Source: Plectrocnemia conspersa (taxonomy: Eukaryota; Arthropoda; Insecta; Trichoptera; Polycentropodidae). From it: a stretch of 64,000 bases of DNA. A program made the translations under genes and the position numbers. The DNA is taken from the NCBI GenBank assembly GCA_009617715.1, contig VTFK01000125.1:868001-932000 (forward strand), read 5' to 3'. The notes beneath the pieces are model-generated. The model was not told where the DNA came from. It searched no databases and saw only the letters and a program-made list of their open reading frames with translations. Position 1 is the first letter of the stretch; every line of letters begins with the position of its first letter. This document shows positions 52,238 through 64,000 of the stretch, in pieces.

Positions 52238-52289
52238 GGTAACGCGAACCAAGATCAGCCGTAGCGCTAGTTGGTTCTATGTTTCTGTA

Positions 52290-53220
52290 ACAAAAAAAAA
52301 TAATATTATCACCCTATATTAGCTGAATGTACGTGGCTCATCATAATATACATATATACTATTAAATATAATTCAAAAAGCAAAATAACGACATCAGACT
52401 GTTACCAATCATAGACTTAAATACACATTTTATGTTTAAATATTTGAAGGTAGAGAATTAAGCCAGAAAAATGTTATGCTTTATGTGATATGAGTTTAGT
52501 TTTTATAGCGATACAATAAATTCTATATTGTGAATAAATATTATTGTCAATTAAACACTTTAAATCAGGTATTGATTGAAAATTTCTGGTGAATCTGGTT
52601 AATTATCTGACATCATTAATTACATTATCATTATGCTAATAAATTTTATATGAAAATAAAAAACTTTCGTTTATAAAAGTTAGTTAACTGTATATAATAT
52701 AATTTTTTTATGAACTAAAAAAACAATGGCTTTGTTATCTTTGTTTGTAACTAATTTGTTTTTATTATTTTAAAGAAAAGTTGCAAAAGTTTTAATGATA
52801 ATTACATTTAATGTTACACTAAATGTATTGATTATTTTAAAATCTGGGTATTTAAAGAATTTCATGAGTTTAAAGCAATGATGTTAATGAGTAAGACTCT
52901 AGTATTTATTTTTAGAATCGATTAATTAATTAATATGCGAGACACGCGCGAATATATACAACAACATACTCAAGAGTAATTTTTAATGTAAACATTACGT
53001 TAATTGGAAAATTGCGGTTCGTATGCACGTTCTAAATGACAATTACACCTTTTAAATATATTTATCACCAGATGTCTCTATACTTTGAAAGTACATTACT
53101 GAATTCTTATAGATTTAGCTACATTTTGCATCAACAACACAAATATATATTGTGATAATTATCGAACATCTATAATAAATACCCAGAATTGCTTCTGATA
53201 TTCAATTGCATATTTATAAA
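52290..53220. other. AT-rich region upstream of ABHD13 coding exons
   Basis: Probably intron between an unseen 5' UTR exon and the first coding exon. No coding exon, RNA gene or clear transposon was found. Confidence 0.35.
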
Positions 53221-53224
53221 TAAA

Positions 53225-53400
53225 AGCTTCTTCTTACCTCAATAATGGAAAAAATCAAGGGTTAAAAATGGATCAGAAAAAAGAATACGGCTTGGTTGTG
53301 ATGGACGGGTCGAAGAAGCGTTTCGTGCAGCCAAGGACTTGGAGGGATACTTGGAACTTATCAACAAGGTTATCAACACCAACATCTGGAATTATATATG
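53225..53400. other. Unassigned coding-like patch with a minus-strand donor
   Basis: On the plus strand one frame reads KRIRLGCDGRVEEAFRAAKD then LEGYLELINKVINTN before a stop, with more even codon use than its surroundings. On the minus strand the patch ends at GAG followed by GTAAGA (53232-53237), a good donor that could belong to an ABHD13 5' UTR exon. I cannot choose between the readings. Confidence 0.25.
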
Positions 53401-53629
53401 ACAACAAAAGAAGAATATAATAAATGAACTGCTTTTAATGTTCAATTAAATATTTACATTTAAACAAAAAAACCTATTTTGTTTTTAAATAACAAATGTG
53501 TGTGTAATTTATCAGAAAACATTAATAACAAGATACAAAGTAATATAATAAGTGATTCATTAAGTAATTATTTTATTGCATTTTGAAAAAAAAAACTTGA
53601 TTTTATTTAGGAGCATGATTAGGCATGAA

Positions 53630-53800
53630 CCCGCCTTTACTAATGCAGCCTTTTAAACATATTCGTAAAAACTTAATTTTATATAAAAAGAAATGCTTTA
53701 ATTAATTTCTTGAGAAATGAGAATTCTCGATTTCATAGTTTTTTCGAGACATTCTTAAAAAATAATTCTCGAGAAGAAGCACTAATCATGATTATTTGAT
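53630..53800. repeat. Dispersed repeat, copy 1 (CTCGAGAA ends)
   Basis: Contains ACCCGCCTTTACTAATGCAGC and ends with AAATAATTCTCGAGAA. The same order of motifs occurs at 63015-63120. The family is unknown. Confidence 0.5.
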
Positions 53801-54290
53801 TTCAAGCATTGTTAGATATAAAATAGGACACTTGCCAATTTAATTCTGAACCTTTTAACTACAAACCTCGGTCGGAGACGTTTGTCGTGAGCTAACAGAA
53901 AATTTGAAATTGTATTCACAATGGATAGAATTAGTAAATAGTGTATCAACTTACTTTCTTCCAGTAATTTAGTAGAAGTTGTAAATTTATGTGAAAGTGA
54001 CAATACAAAGTTTGATTGGGGTTAGTCGTTTTTGAAGTTATATCCAGGTGTAAAGTGATTTCACAATACTTTTGAATAATCTGTTTATATATTGGTGACG
54101 AAATATAAGAGAAATATTGGTGAAGAAATATTAGGTCATAAAAACCAATAGATATTAATAGCATGACTCTCACAAATATAAATATGTAGCACGTATCAAA
54201 GTGCAATTCGCCTTTGGTGAAATAAAATAAATATTTGTAAAAAGAAATAAAGCTGCTATCAACGTCTACTGGTTGATAAATTCACTATAC

Positions 54291-55085
54291 AGGTTGATCC
54301 AATTCGAAATTCCTATGTCAGGACACTTTAAATCAAACAGCTGTCAATAATGACTCGTGTTCAAAGTGTCAAATATGAGTTTGCAACACCACATTTACCA
54401 AATAGATTGCTTAACGACCGTTCAATGCGTTAAAATTATTCAATTGTTCTACAGAAAAAAACAATTATGTACGAACTGTGTATCGATATTAATGGGAAGG
54501 TTATGGTAAATAACATAAAACAATTCGCAATGTAGTAAAAATATTTGAAAATAATGGAAGTGGTGAAGATAGGGTAAGGTCTGTTCAGCTGAAAATATTG
54601 CTGCTGTATGTGAAAGTGTGGCAGCGTCATTGTGTCTTACTTTTTTTGAAAACAATGAAGGTGGACTGTAACAGTCAATGGTGAGCGCTATAGGTGTATG
54701 ATAACCGATTATTTTTAGCACTAAATCAAAGATATTGACATGGAAGACATCTGGATACAACATCTTGCCACACATCGGGTGCAACGTTGGATGTTTTGTG
54801 TGAAAAGTTACTAGATCGCATTATTTCACGTTTTATTGACGCCAAGATCATACGATTTAACACGGTTAGATTTTTTTGTGGAGTTACGCTAAGAGTCGTG
54901 TATATGTCGACAAACCTGAAAAAATGTTGGAGCACCTAAAAACCAATATATCAAGCTATGTATGAAATGTACGAAAAAGTCATCGAAAGGATCGGCTGTT
55001 GTAAAAGGTTCAGACGCTGCTATTTAATTGATAAAAAATCTAAAGATATCCTTAAATTTGTCGGGTTTTTAAAAAAAAGTTCACC
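54291..55085 (+). pseudogene. Tc1-like transposase element, deleted and frame-broken
   Basis: Starts with GGTTGATCCAATTCGAAATT. Plus-strand fragments read ENGSGEDR with SVQLKILLLYV (HTH/linker region of Tc1-like proteins) and then, after a gap, FFCGVTLRVVYM, LKTN and YEKVIERIG (C-terminal region). Most of the catalytic domain between them is missing. The 3' part is homologous to 1-270. Confidence 0.6.
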
Positions 55086-55089
55086 ATAA

Positions 55090-56100
55090 AACATTTTTGA
55101 TGATTATTAGCATTAAAATTTTTGTTTTAAAGCAAAATAAACGTATTCATAGGAACCATTTATTTTTATGACATTTTTTAAATATGTATATTATAGAAAG
55201 CTGAATAAATTTATATTATTAATTTTGTATATACAGTAAGTCCTAAACTTACATGGATTCATATATAGATACATTAAAAAATTCAGTTTCATCTATTTTT
55301 GTAATTATTATCACGGTTTAACATAGAGATATACAATATGTATATATCTATATATAGAGATATATGTGGCAGTTCCTTTTAACACCTTATATAGCCACAA
55401 AAGATTGAATAAATTGGATATAGGATATCAAAGAACATGCTAGCACATTTTCCTAGTAAAAATACTGCTGGGAGCTGCAAAGTAAATCATAGTGAAAATC
55501 TAAGGCTTTTCAAGAATGTATAAAATATGCTAAATAGAAATCCAATCTAAAGGCAAAATTGATTCAATAAATCTTCTGTACTTTGTATAACAATAATTTT
55601 ATCTAGGAGGTTGAAAAATATTATTATGAAAACCATTATTAATATTAAACATACAACGAATTTTAATTTATCTATTATAAATAACATTCATAATGAATCA
55701 GGACTTATTTATATTTACCATTATTGCAAAGAGGGATAAAACAACTTTGTCATATACTATCACCATTTACATAAGCTTTTGTGATTATTTAAATACAATT
55801 TTAGCTATTATATAAAATATGTTTATTTATATTGAAAGTAAATTTTTTTTCACTGGCAACAAAGGCAACATTAAAAAACATTGAATTAAATATAATTTTA
55901 TAAAAAGAAAATCATTTCATATATATCTATATTACTTTTTATTTAAACCTGTCTAGTGGTTAAGTACTAAAAATCGCTAATCTTAAACAACATATTGTAG
56001 ACAATTCTCTAACAAATTACGAAACAATTTCGTTAAATCACATGTGTATAATATTTATTTAATAAGAAAATAAAATATTAATGGGTTACGATAAAATAAA
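55090..56100. other. AT-rich intergenic DNA, nothing recognised
   Basis: No coding exon with support. TATATAGAGATATA-type simple repeats at about 55320-55370. Confidence 0.4.
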
Positions 56101-56114
56101 AATAATAATTCACC

Positions 56115-56430
56115 AGTGATCCCCAAAAGAGTTATATTAAGCGTTTGCAATTGCAATCGGGCGGCAAATGCGCACAGATAAGAAATTATCGCAAACGAAT
56201 TCCGGCAAAGCAAATATGGTACGACATAATCGTGTAAACATTTCGCATGTGCAGCGCGAAAATATGTTATAGCTTCTGCATCGGTTCAACTGCAATACTG
56301 ACACTCGGCATTGTTCTTCGGCAAATGATTCATAAAGCACGAACAGCGACAACAATGCACTCCGCGTCGATTATGACTGACGGACTCCTTACACTTTGAC
56401 AGCTAAACGTCACACGCGGTAGTCGTAACA
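56115..56430 (-). promoter_or_regulatory. Candidate promoter and 5' UTR exon of ABHD13
   Basis: A G+C-richer stretch with several CpGs in AT-rich surroundings. On the minus strand it ends with ATCACTG followed by GTGAAT, a possible splice donor, and no long conserved ORF is present. The next minus-strand gene is ABHD13, which needs a 5' exon. Positional inference; the first bases of the patch (CAGTGATCCCCAAAAGAG) also resemble a hAT terminus. Confidence 0.25.
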
Positions 56431-56439
56431 AATTCAAAC

Positions 56440-57480
56440 GCGACCATAAATGAACAAAGCAAAAATCTCACATGCTAACAAAACAAATCTGTGTTTCAAT
56501 TTACATCTTAGTTTTCAAAGCGCCCGTTTTTTCACAATTATTTTTCATAATAAATTATCATTTTTTCAATTTTAGTCATAGTGTAACCTTAGCATCTAAT
56601 GATTTTTATCAATAAATAGTGTTGTATATTAAATTTTCATTAGTTAGGAACAGAGCCATGCCTAGGAGGTTGTTCACCTGTTTGCAAATATATTAGCACA
56701 CCCCTTCCCTACAAATTTTTAGATATTAAAAAAATTAGAATTTTTTATACAAATCAGTAACTTATTTCTTCAGTTATAAGTTACTACAATGTGTTATTCC
56801 TTCAGATATTGATTAATCGCATGGTAAATACATACACATATCAAGGGTATGAATATAACAATTTTAAAAATTTTACATCAAATTTCACAAAGATAAAAAA
56901 AAATAAATCACTTTATCATAAAATTGACCAAACATAACTTATTAAAGCCTTAGAAAAAATATTTGTGAAGAATGTATTTTTGATTGTGAATTATTTATAT
57001 CATGGGCCAAAACTTCTGAGCCTGATGCGACTACCGAAGGAGAGCGTGGGCCCAAGGACCTTCCACAGCTATAAAGATCTGCTACAATATGTGTAGCCCC
57101 CATTTTAAATCTATTGTTTGTTTAAATTATATTTTTTATTTAATTTTAAAATTTACAATCACCGTATTTATTTAAAAATAAAAGCTAACCGGAAAATGAG
57201 TCCTAACATGATATTTTTGAATACTCATAATACAACCCCTACTCGATTTAAGATCGTCAACAAAACGGATGCGTTAGTACATATATTCAAACATACGACA
57301 AAAGTATTAAATTATGAAAATGTTAGATCAATATATAATTAAATAAAATAAAATAATATTATTTACATCAACCCCTTCATCAGCTGTTTATTATATGCAC
57401 AGAATATTGTAAGCAGACTAGTGAACTAATTTATATATATTCATAACCAGAATTCCATTTGAAATCTATAAATAATAATA
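56440..57480. other. AT-rich intergenic DNA, nothing recognised
   Basis: No supported gene or RNA. A small G+C-richer patch at 57005-57085 has no recognisable coding content. Confidence 0.4.
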
Positions 57481-57764
57481 ATGTGATTATTAAAAATGAA
57501 CTTTAGGGACGGTGATGATGGCGGGTGGCAATTAGACACAGATTGAGCCGCTGCAGTAGTATCTTTATTGACGGTTACATTTGTTTACATTACAAGGAGC
57601 GCGCGCGCGACGGCACGCGTCCGAAACCTTGCGGACTTGCCGGTAGAGAGAGAAAACGGTCACGGGATGCCACTCCAGCGCCGACCAGTTTTGGCCATAA
57701 CAAATCTAAATTCGGCTCCCATAGAACTAACACATATTTTAACGAAAGTATGTAATATAAAATT

Positions 57765-58013
57765 AATTTTTATCATACCGGCGACAAGTGTTTCTGTAGA
57801 AAGATAATTTTAGACAATGAAAATAATTAAAACATTCAATAAAAATAATTAATACATTCAATTAAAATAATCAAAGTTAGAATATATTGTCAGCTCTTAC
57901 ATTATTATCAATCGAAAAAAAACTTTTAGATAAATTAATGAAAGACAATATATTATATGATGCGGTTAATGATGACTTTTGTAAAGAGCGTCGAATAAAA
58001 TTAATTTTTAAAA
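57765..58013 (+). pseudogene. hAT transposase C-terminal dimerisation domain remnant
   Basis: Plus-strand frame reads PATSVSVER, a stop, then LSALTLLSIEKKLLDKL and NDDFCKERRIKLIFK. This is the hAT C-terminal dimerisation domain (P-A-T-S-x-S-V-E-R-x-F-S ... L-S-I-E ... F) with internal stops. The CpG-rich stretch just upstream (57500-57720) may be part of the same or another element. Confidence 0.7.
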
Positions 58014-58379
58014 AATAAATACATTACATGTTTATCAAATAAATACAATAAATTTAAAAATAGAATTTTTGTTCCTCCCACCCCTAATCGCATACCCTGT
58101 TTTAAAGTCACTGCTCCCCCCCCCCCAGTTTAAATTTAGATTTTAATATTATTTTCTCATTGAACAACTTTAAAAAAATATATATTTTTAAATATTTATA
58201 CAAAACTTAGAGGGGGAGGAGGGAGTGAAAAAAATTATTATTTTGTATAAAAAAACTTAGCCTCTCACGCGTTTGCTTATGGCCAACGCTATTGTCTAAT
58301 CGCGCGCACGTGCTGTTGTTAACGTTTGCATGGACTTACCTTACCTCCCGGTTTTTTTGCTTTTTAGTAGGGATGTGTT

Positions 58380-58690
58380 GTCAAAGTCGGTGGAGTCGGA
58401 GTCGTAAAATATCGACCGACGAATATGAAGTAAACAAAAGTTATTTTGCACTTAAACAAATACATGACAGCCGACCGGCCATCAAATTTAGCATGTGAGT
58501 GGTCTTATATTTACATAAGAAATATTATTAAAATTATTTGTAGTTCTTTCTTCTTTGTTGTTATTTACATGAAAATGAATTAAGATTATCTTATCGACAT
58601 TTTTAAATTCGCAGGTGGAGTCCGAGTCGTACTTTGCGAAGAAGTCGGAGTCAGAGTCAGAAAAAATTACCAAAGACTACAGCCCTTTTT
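58380..58690. mobile_element. GAGTCGGAGTCG-type small element
   Basis: Left part GGTGGAGTCGGAGTCG at about 58390; right part, inverted, CTGACTCTGACTCCGACTTC preceded at the edge by GGGCTGTAG. These opposed Gly/Ser-like GAGTC ends match those at 15668/18373. No target duplication was resolved. Confidence 0.4.
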
Positions 58691-59054
58691 TAAAATTCAT
58701 AATTATGGTAAGCCTACGTTTTAACATTTGTATAAAATATAGGTATACATTGTTTTAAGTTATTTTACGCCTGTCTAAATAGAGATATAAATGTTTAAAC
58801 AATCAAGTTTAACTAATCGTTTTAATCTGTCATTAGGGAGATTCTACATAAAACTGTTTTATGTACACATTATAATGGAATTTAACCGTTAAAGATACGA
58901 TGCTAAATGGTGCAAAACGTATGAACATTTTATGGATTGCTTAATATTTACTATGAATGAAAGAATCCGATCCATGTCTGACCATCAGTAAGTATTTTGA
59001 ATATTGAAACATAAATACTATAACAACATTGATTATTGTTTTATGTATGTGTCA

Positions 59055-59350
59055 GGCCTTCTCTTCGTAACCATTGTTCAAGAGCTGATACTTGGAACAT
59101 GCCCCTATCACTGTTTCGTCCAGCGAATCCACATTCTATGCTTGTGAAATATCTATCTGCGTCACAACATCCCAGTAAAATAATAGAATGATAACCTTTA
59201 TAATTGTAGTTGGCTGCACCTTTGTTAGGAAATTTCTGAATTCTTATGTTTGCCATCAATCAACCCCAAACAATTGAGAAGATTTCAAAGTTCACTATAC
59301 TTTTTCGCAATATCTTTCCATTCATCCGCGGTTGGTATAGGCATATATAT
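59055..59350 (-). pseudogene. Harbinger/PIF transposase fragment
   Basis: Minus-strand frames give WKDIAKKYSEL, LNCLGLIDGKH (first catalytic Asp) and then, one frame over, IRIQKFPNKGAANYNYKGYH with LGCCDADRYFTSIECGFAGR (second Asp). This is the core of Harbinger/HARBI1-type DDE nucleases. A shift at about 59230 and stops break it. Only about 100 codons remain. Confidence 0.8.
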
Positions 59351-59364
59351 ACCTTTCGGTTTGG

Positions 59365-59510
59365 TGACAATTGCTCTCGGGAAAATTGCTCCTACGACAA
59401 TTGCTCTTACAGACACTTGCTCTGAGGACAATTGCACTCAGGGACTATCGCTCTTACAGACAATTGCACTATAGGACTATTCCTCACATGGACAATTGCT
59501 CTCGTGTTTT
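59365..59510. repeat. GACAATTGCTCT minisatellite
   Basis: About nine imperfect units of roughly 15-16 bases, GACAATTGCTCTTACA and variants (for example ACAATTGCACTCAGG). It directly follows the Harbinger fragment. No gene is associated. Confidence 0.8.
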
Positions 59511-59519
59511 TTAATTTGC

Positions 59520-60840
59520 TGTATGTTCATCAGGAGTATAAATTTCAAACTAAATTAGCGTGTCTGAATTCAAACAACAATAAACAGGATCTATGGATTT
59601 AAAAAAAATATTTTGAATCGATGTTTCGCGTATTCTTTTTTTGTAATTTGTATAAATATACATCGTAATTTTTTTTAAATACTATACTATATAATATTCT
59701 TGATTCTTCTCTAGCAAAATAAAATCCCAATGCTCGAAACGAACATCCTATAGCTAAATACCTGAAAAGTAAATATATATTGTGGTTAAAGAATATTTTT
59801 TTATTTGTTACAGTTGAAAGAAGTAAAGAGAAATGGATTTGTTAGAAGTATAAAACCAAAGCCTAGTGGTTCGGCAACTAACAAAAAAAATATTATTTAC
59901 ATGATGACATGCAGTTTGTCCTACCTGTTATTCACATGGAAGACAGGGAATTTACCAAATTATCCGGAACTGACATAAAACGATGATACCGCGCTTTATT
60001 AGGAAGATTCCAACAGAAATGTTGCGGAAGAAATTGGTTCAAAAGATGGTAGCTAGGTGATAAGATCGCCATTCAAAAAACATTATCACAACTGAGAGAA
60101 AATGTACGCTTATAAAACGCTTCATGGATGTGCTTTTAAACTCCTGGCTGCAAAGGCTGCTGCTACTTTTTGAAGCGTCTATGCAGCGATGCCTACGTGG
60201 ACAGTGGGCCTTAACAACTTCATCCTCTGGATTATTTTAAAAAAATGGTCAAAAATAACCACATTCTTTTATTGCGATTTACTACGCGATGTGTTATAAG
60301 AATGATGAAAAAAAACCGTTGAAAATTATTTATTCTTAATTATTATTATTATTACACTTAAAAAAATTATATTATAAAAATTAATAAAAATTAAAAGTTG
60401 CCTATTTTGCTGTTTCTTTTTGGATTTTACACGAGTATATTTTACCAACTGGATATAATACACAGTTCTGAATGAATAGATCCTCAGGGAAAATATTTGA
60501 AACTTAGTTTCTGTTTTGTAACCTAATTTATGATGACATCCAGAAATAAAGCAAATATATTCGAATTGTTTTTGATAATTTCTGCAGTCCATGGAAGTGG
60601 GTGAAATGAAAGTAATCTGAAGTAACGTCATTAACTAGTTTTCTTTCTCTTATTGTATTAAGGTTTTACTATTTTTTCCTTAAATTTTATTTAAATATTG
60701 TTGCCTCTATTTTTTATTTGAACTACTGTAATTTCGGCTGCTTGTAAACATGATAATGGCTAAAAGCCAGAAACATTTAATTTATAACTTGTAGAACACT
60801 AAATTATTTTTGAAATAAACATTTTAAAAACAACCAGTCT
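59520..60840. other. Intergenic DNA, no gene supported
   Basis: AT-rich. A slightly G+C-richer stretch at 60110-60220 reads LLNSWLQRLLLLFEASMQRC in one frame but with stops around it and no known family. Confidence 0.3.
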
Positions 60841-60859
60841 CTGTCATCATCTATTCAGT

Positions 60860-61766
60860 TGGAGGACATTGACTGTTTCCCGGAAAGAACAATGAATCAA
60901 AAGGGAATTTCACAAAGGAAAATAAAACGGAAGGCAGAAGCGGGCACATGCAAAAGGCAAGGTAATAAGAAAAAGAGAATGATGGGAAAAGAATACTTAG
61001 GTTTCAGGAAGGTCAGTGACAAATATGTACAAGATATTTAAAAACCGAAATGAAATTAGAATGTTAGTAAAGTATTTGTTTGTAATATGTTTACAGAAGA
61101 CATTCGAAAATTAATATTTGATGACTTTTGGGCAATGAAAAAAAAGTTTATGTGATGACTTTAATTGACGTGCAAAAAACTATAGGATTAGAGAGTAGAC
61201 ATAAAGAAAAACAAAATCTGAAAACTTCTGACAAGAAAGTGAGAGTATGCTAAAGTATGTTTTTGGGAACTCTTGGTATTAAGGAATGGACAGTCAGGTA
61301 TTGGTTGGGTGATAGAAGACAGATGGGAACCCAGGAACGTTCTGTAGAATCAACAATAAATAATAGCTCTGAACAAATTACGAAAAGAAGCTCGGTATTA
61401 AATTTTTCAATGCACTGCCAAAACTACCTTCACACGATTGTAGAAAATCTAGTCATAAACCGTACATAGATCCTATTATTCAATCTAAAACTGTTATACC
61501 GATTGTATGTAGAGCAAGTGAATTCTGTCTTTGCTCCTGTTGCTTGTAGAAAACTTTTTGAAGATTTACTTTTACAAGAAAACATTGCACTTTTCCAGCC
61601 ACACAAAGATGAGTGTGATACCTGTTGTGCCTATAAGGTTGGTAATATATCAGAGGTTATTTATCAGAGACGCGTTGCCCTGAAAGAAACTTCTCGACGG
61701 GAGAAGAAAAAAGATAATGAGGCAGACATCAAAGATAAAATACATGTATTGGTGCTGACTTGCTAG
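60860..61766 (+). pseudogene. Unclassified insect transposase-like protein, copy 2, frame-broken
   Basis: Consecutive plus-strand frames give KKRMMGKEYLGFRKVSDKYV, MFTEDIRKLIFDDFWAM, NEKVRVC-like and SMFLGTLGIKEWTVRYWLGD, then YVEQVNSVFAPVACRKLFED and HKDECDTCCAYKVGNI followed by a Lys/Glu-rich helix. The order matches a dispersed arthropod protein family: basic N-terminus, F-D-D-F-W block, V-C-K-x-x-F-L block, then C-D-x-C-x-x-Y. At least three shifts or stops (about 61040, 61252, 61470) break it. I believe it is transposon-derived but cannot name the superfamily. The same family lies at 19640-20490. Confidence 0.6.
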
Positions 61767-61769
61767 CTG

Positions 61770-63010
61770 TAATGGTATGTCACTATTTAAATGCTAGTGC
61801 ACTATATTTTAAAATGAAGCTTTGCATTTATAATTTTATAATATATAATTTAATCTACCATCAAGTAACTTGTTACTGGTTTGACGAAACTGTTATCTAC
61901 TTGAAAGCCACTATTTACGCTACATTATTCATTGATTATTTGACGAAACTTGTTGACAAAGACCATTCTCATTCTGAGCATGTATTAAGTTTTTTTTTCT
62001 ACAACTAATCATTAACATCTTGTCACTTATATATTTCATTTTGGTTTCAATTTTTAATAATTAAGCATACTATACTAATTTAAGCTCGCCATTTGTGTTT
62101 ACAAGTGTAGAAAAAATGCAAATATTATTGTAAAACAAAGTAAAATTTGACTTGAATGTTGTATAAACTCAATACGTAGTTTTAACATATTACATATATA
62201 TTTTTTGTATATTTAAACATGTACATAATACATATATATTTTATTTTTTATCCATGTTTCAAACCATATTTTTGCAGCTTAGATGAATTATTTAGAAAAA
62301 ATGAACAATATTAAAAATCAAGTTAAAGTGTTAAAGACTCCGAGTTGAGAAAATGTAATAATAAATAATTATTAAAAAAGAATACTAAAGTTTTTATGAA
62401 ACAATTTATAATTATAAAGTTAAATTCAAAGAAATTATTCATTGTTGATATAAAACATTAATGAAAATTTACCTACTAAACTTGACCCCTCTAACTTGAT
62501 AATACCTTTCTATATTTTACACTTGAAGAAAACTTGGTTATTATTGACGAATATTCGCTTAAATAAAATAAGTGTCTTTTATATTCTCTGTCTAATTAAA
62601 GATTTAATTATGTATTCTAACTGTTGATTTAAAAATTCTCGTCCTTTTTTTATTAAAAAAAATCTCTCGTTTTGTGTTGATGGATTAACGAAAAAAAATA
62701 ACCCTAAATCATTTTGCATTCTTCGATTCCTATGCGTAATATATTTTTATCAGAGTGGGTTGTTAGATCACTAAAGCAAAGATAAAGCCGCCGGCCGGTT
62801 AGAGTAATAGAAAATCGCAAACAATCAATGGTCATACAAATATTTTTGATCTTCCGAGAAAGTATGCATATTTTCAAATATTTGCCACGAATACCTTCGG
62901 AATGGTTTCTTATCTGAGTGTCTTCTTTTTTACGTAAGCAAAAATAAGCCGTGTTCGAGTGTTAAAAATTTGTAAACATTTTTTTGTCATTCCCAGATCC
63001 CTATTAAAAC
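61770..63010. other. AT-rich intergenic DNA, nothing recognised
   Basis: No supported exon, RNA or element border. Confidence 0.4.
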
Positions 63011-63014
63011 CTTC

Positions 63015-63120
63015 CAAGCACCCGCTTTTACTTATGCAGCGTTATAAAAAAGGCAGTGGTAAAAAATGCTTTATAAAATTTATCGAGAAATAATTCTCGA
63101 GAATAAACATTAGTTAAGTG
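63015..63120. repeat. Dispersed repeat, copy 2 (CTCGAGAA ends)
   Basis: ACCCGCTTTTACTTATGCAGC followed about 70 bases later by GAGAAATAATTCTCGAGAA matches the block at 53630-53800. Confidence 0.5.
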
Positions 63121-63259
63121 GCATTATAATTTACCTTTTTCCTAGCTGCATAAATTCATGTTTGAATTAATTTCAGTTTTACTTGAAACTACTTGTGTTC
63201 TAACACTAAGGTGTGTACTTCGCAGTCAGAAAGACGTAGTAGAAAACTAGTAAGAATTT

Positions 63260-63560
63260 CATTCATTAAAATTTCATATGTTGCGAGTTATGATGGGCGA
63301 AATCGTTATTCTCCAAGCGGTGGTAGAGAAGCTGGCGGAGGGATGGAAGATCATTAGATTGGTGTGGCAGCGACAGTGTAGCGGAGGTTGATCCCTCTCT
63401 GCTGCGGTGTTCGTTTTGTGGAGTTCCTCTCAGGGCCGTATGTTGTTCGCGGGCGGGCAGTGTCTTCGAATCTGCTAGCGGAGCCACGTTTTTCAGCGAG
63501 GCGAATCTGACGAATCACAATCATGCAGCAATCATCAGCCAATTGTTGCACTTGTTTCTT
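63260..63560. other. G+C-rich patch, unassigned
   Basis: About 300 bases far richer in G+C than the surroundings, open on the minus strand (for example NVAPLADSKTLPAREQHTAL). Low-complexity Ser/Arg/Pro content could fit a retroelement gag or protease linker, or an exon or promoter of a gene beyond the right edge. I see no diagnostic motif. Confidence 0.25.
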
Positions 63561-63569
63561 TAAACAACG

Positions 63570-64000
63570 AAATATGTATACGCCTTTAGAAAGTGATATT
63601 TACTTGATGGACATCTCGGAGGTCGAATTCTGCAACGGAAATATTGTGGCCTTACGGTATTTTTGTCTTTCGGTGATATATTAAAGAAATATACTTTCTG
63701 AAACTCTTTTTTTAGTCGTAACGAGGGTTTTTGTATGATTCCATCCTTTACACTATATTGTAATGATCATTTTTGGTCACGTCAATTAATTTCGTGAATT
63801 TCAAGAATAAGAAACCGCATAATCAAAAATAAATTGTCTAGCCCTATAAAGGATTAATAAATAATACATATATATCATATCACTATATAATTGTTATTTT
63901 TGTTTTTCTCTAACATGCATCTCTTTTTTATTTAAAAATAAATATTTTTATTGTACTTATTATATTTTTCTAACTGTATCGTATTAAATTTATAATTTTA
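63570..64000. other. AT-rich end of window, no gene seen
   Basis: No supported feature. Confidence 0.4.

Noticed and set aside
56113..56130. CAGTGATCCCCAAAAGAG as a hAT terminus
   Set aside because: Only one end is visible and no target duplication was found.
59365..59510. Tandem array as a CRISPR
   Set aside because: Units of about 15 bases are contiguous with no spacers, and the host is an animal.

Overview
This window is AT-rich nuclear DNA from an animal, almost certainly an insect. The evidence is multi-exon genes with GT/AG introns, three recognisable conserved animal genes (furry, a TDRD12/Yb-family gene and ABHD13), and many insect-type DNA transposon and non-LTR remnants. I cannot place the order or species from sequence alone. 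There are no operons, CRISPR arrays or prokaryotic signals.

Layout. 1-14323: the 5' half of furry on the minus strand (about 22 coding exons plus one non-coding 5' exon; the 3' half lies off the left edge), with introns full of transposons. One hAT copy sits exactly on a furry 5' splice site. 14.4-20.9 kb: transposon-rich intergenic DNA holding a nearly complete Tigger/pogo element with matching ends. 21.07-22.24 kb: a three-exon minus-strand gene for a predicted 137-residue secreted protein that I reconstructed from splice sites and exact reading phase; its longest exon has only 179 coding bases. 22.4-28.6 kb: a transposon graveyard (piggyBac, hAT, jockey-like and R1-like LINE pieces). 28.64-34.16 kb: TDRD12/Yb-family piRNA-pathway gene, minus strand, three coding exons, 1284 residues. 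35.5-39.7 kb: a complex satellite built of two alternating monomer types, with an inverted block and a perfect 23-bp hairpin at its edge. 41.6-45.5 kb: a second repeat cluster of about 0.7-0.85 kb units ending in inverted copies. 48.67-52.28 kb: ABHD13, minus strand, five coding exons, 333 residues, intact catalytic triad. 53-64 kb: mostly AT-rich DNA with Tc1-like, hAT, Harbinger and unclassified transposase remnants.

The three conserved genes have unrelated jobs: furry is a scaffold for NDR-kinase morphogenesis signalling, TDRD12 acts in piRNA transposon silencing, and ABHD13 is a membrane-anchored hydrolase. They are neighbours, not a pathway. The items most worth checking are the new secreted protein, the hAT insertion at the furry splice donor, the single frame disruption in furry at 10678-10683, a possible furry cassette exon, and the two satellite clusters.
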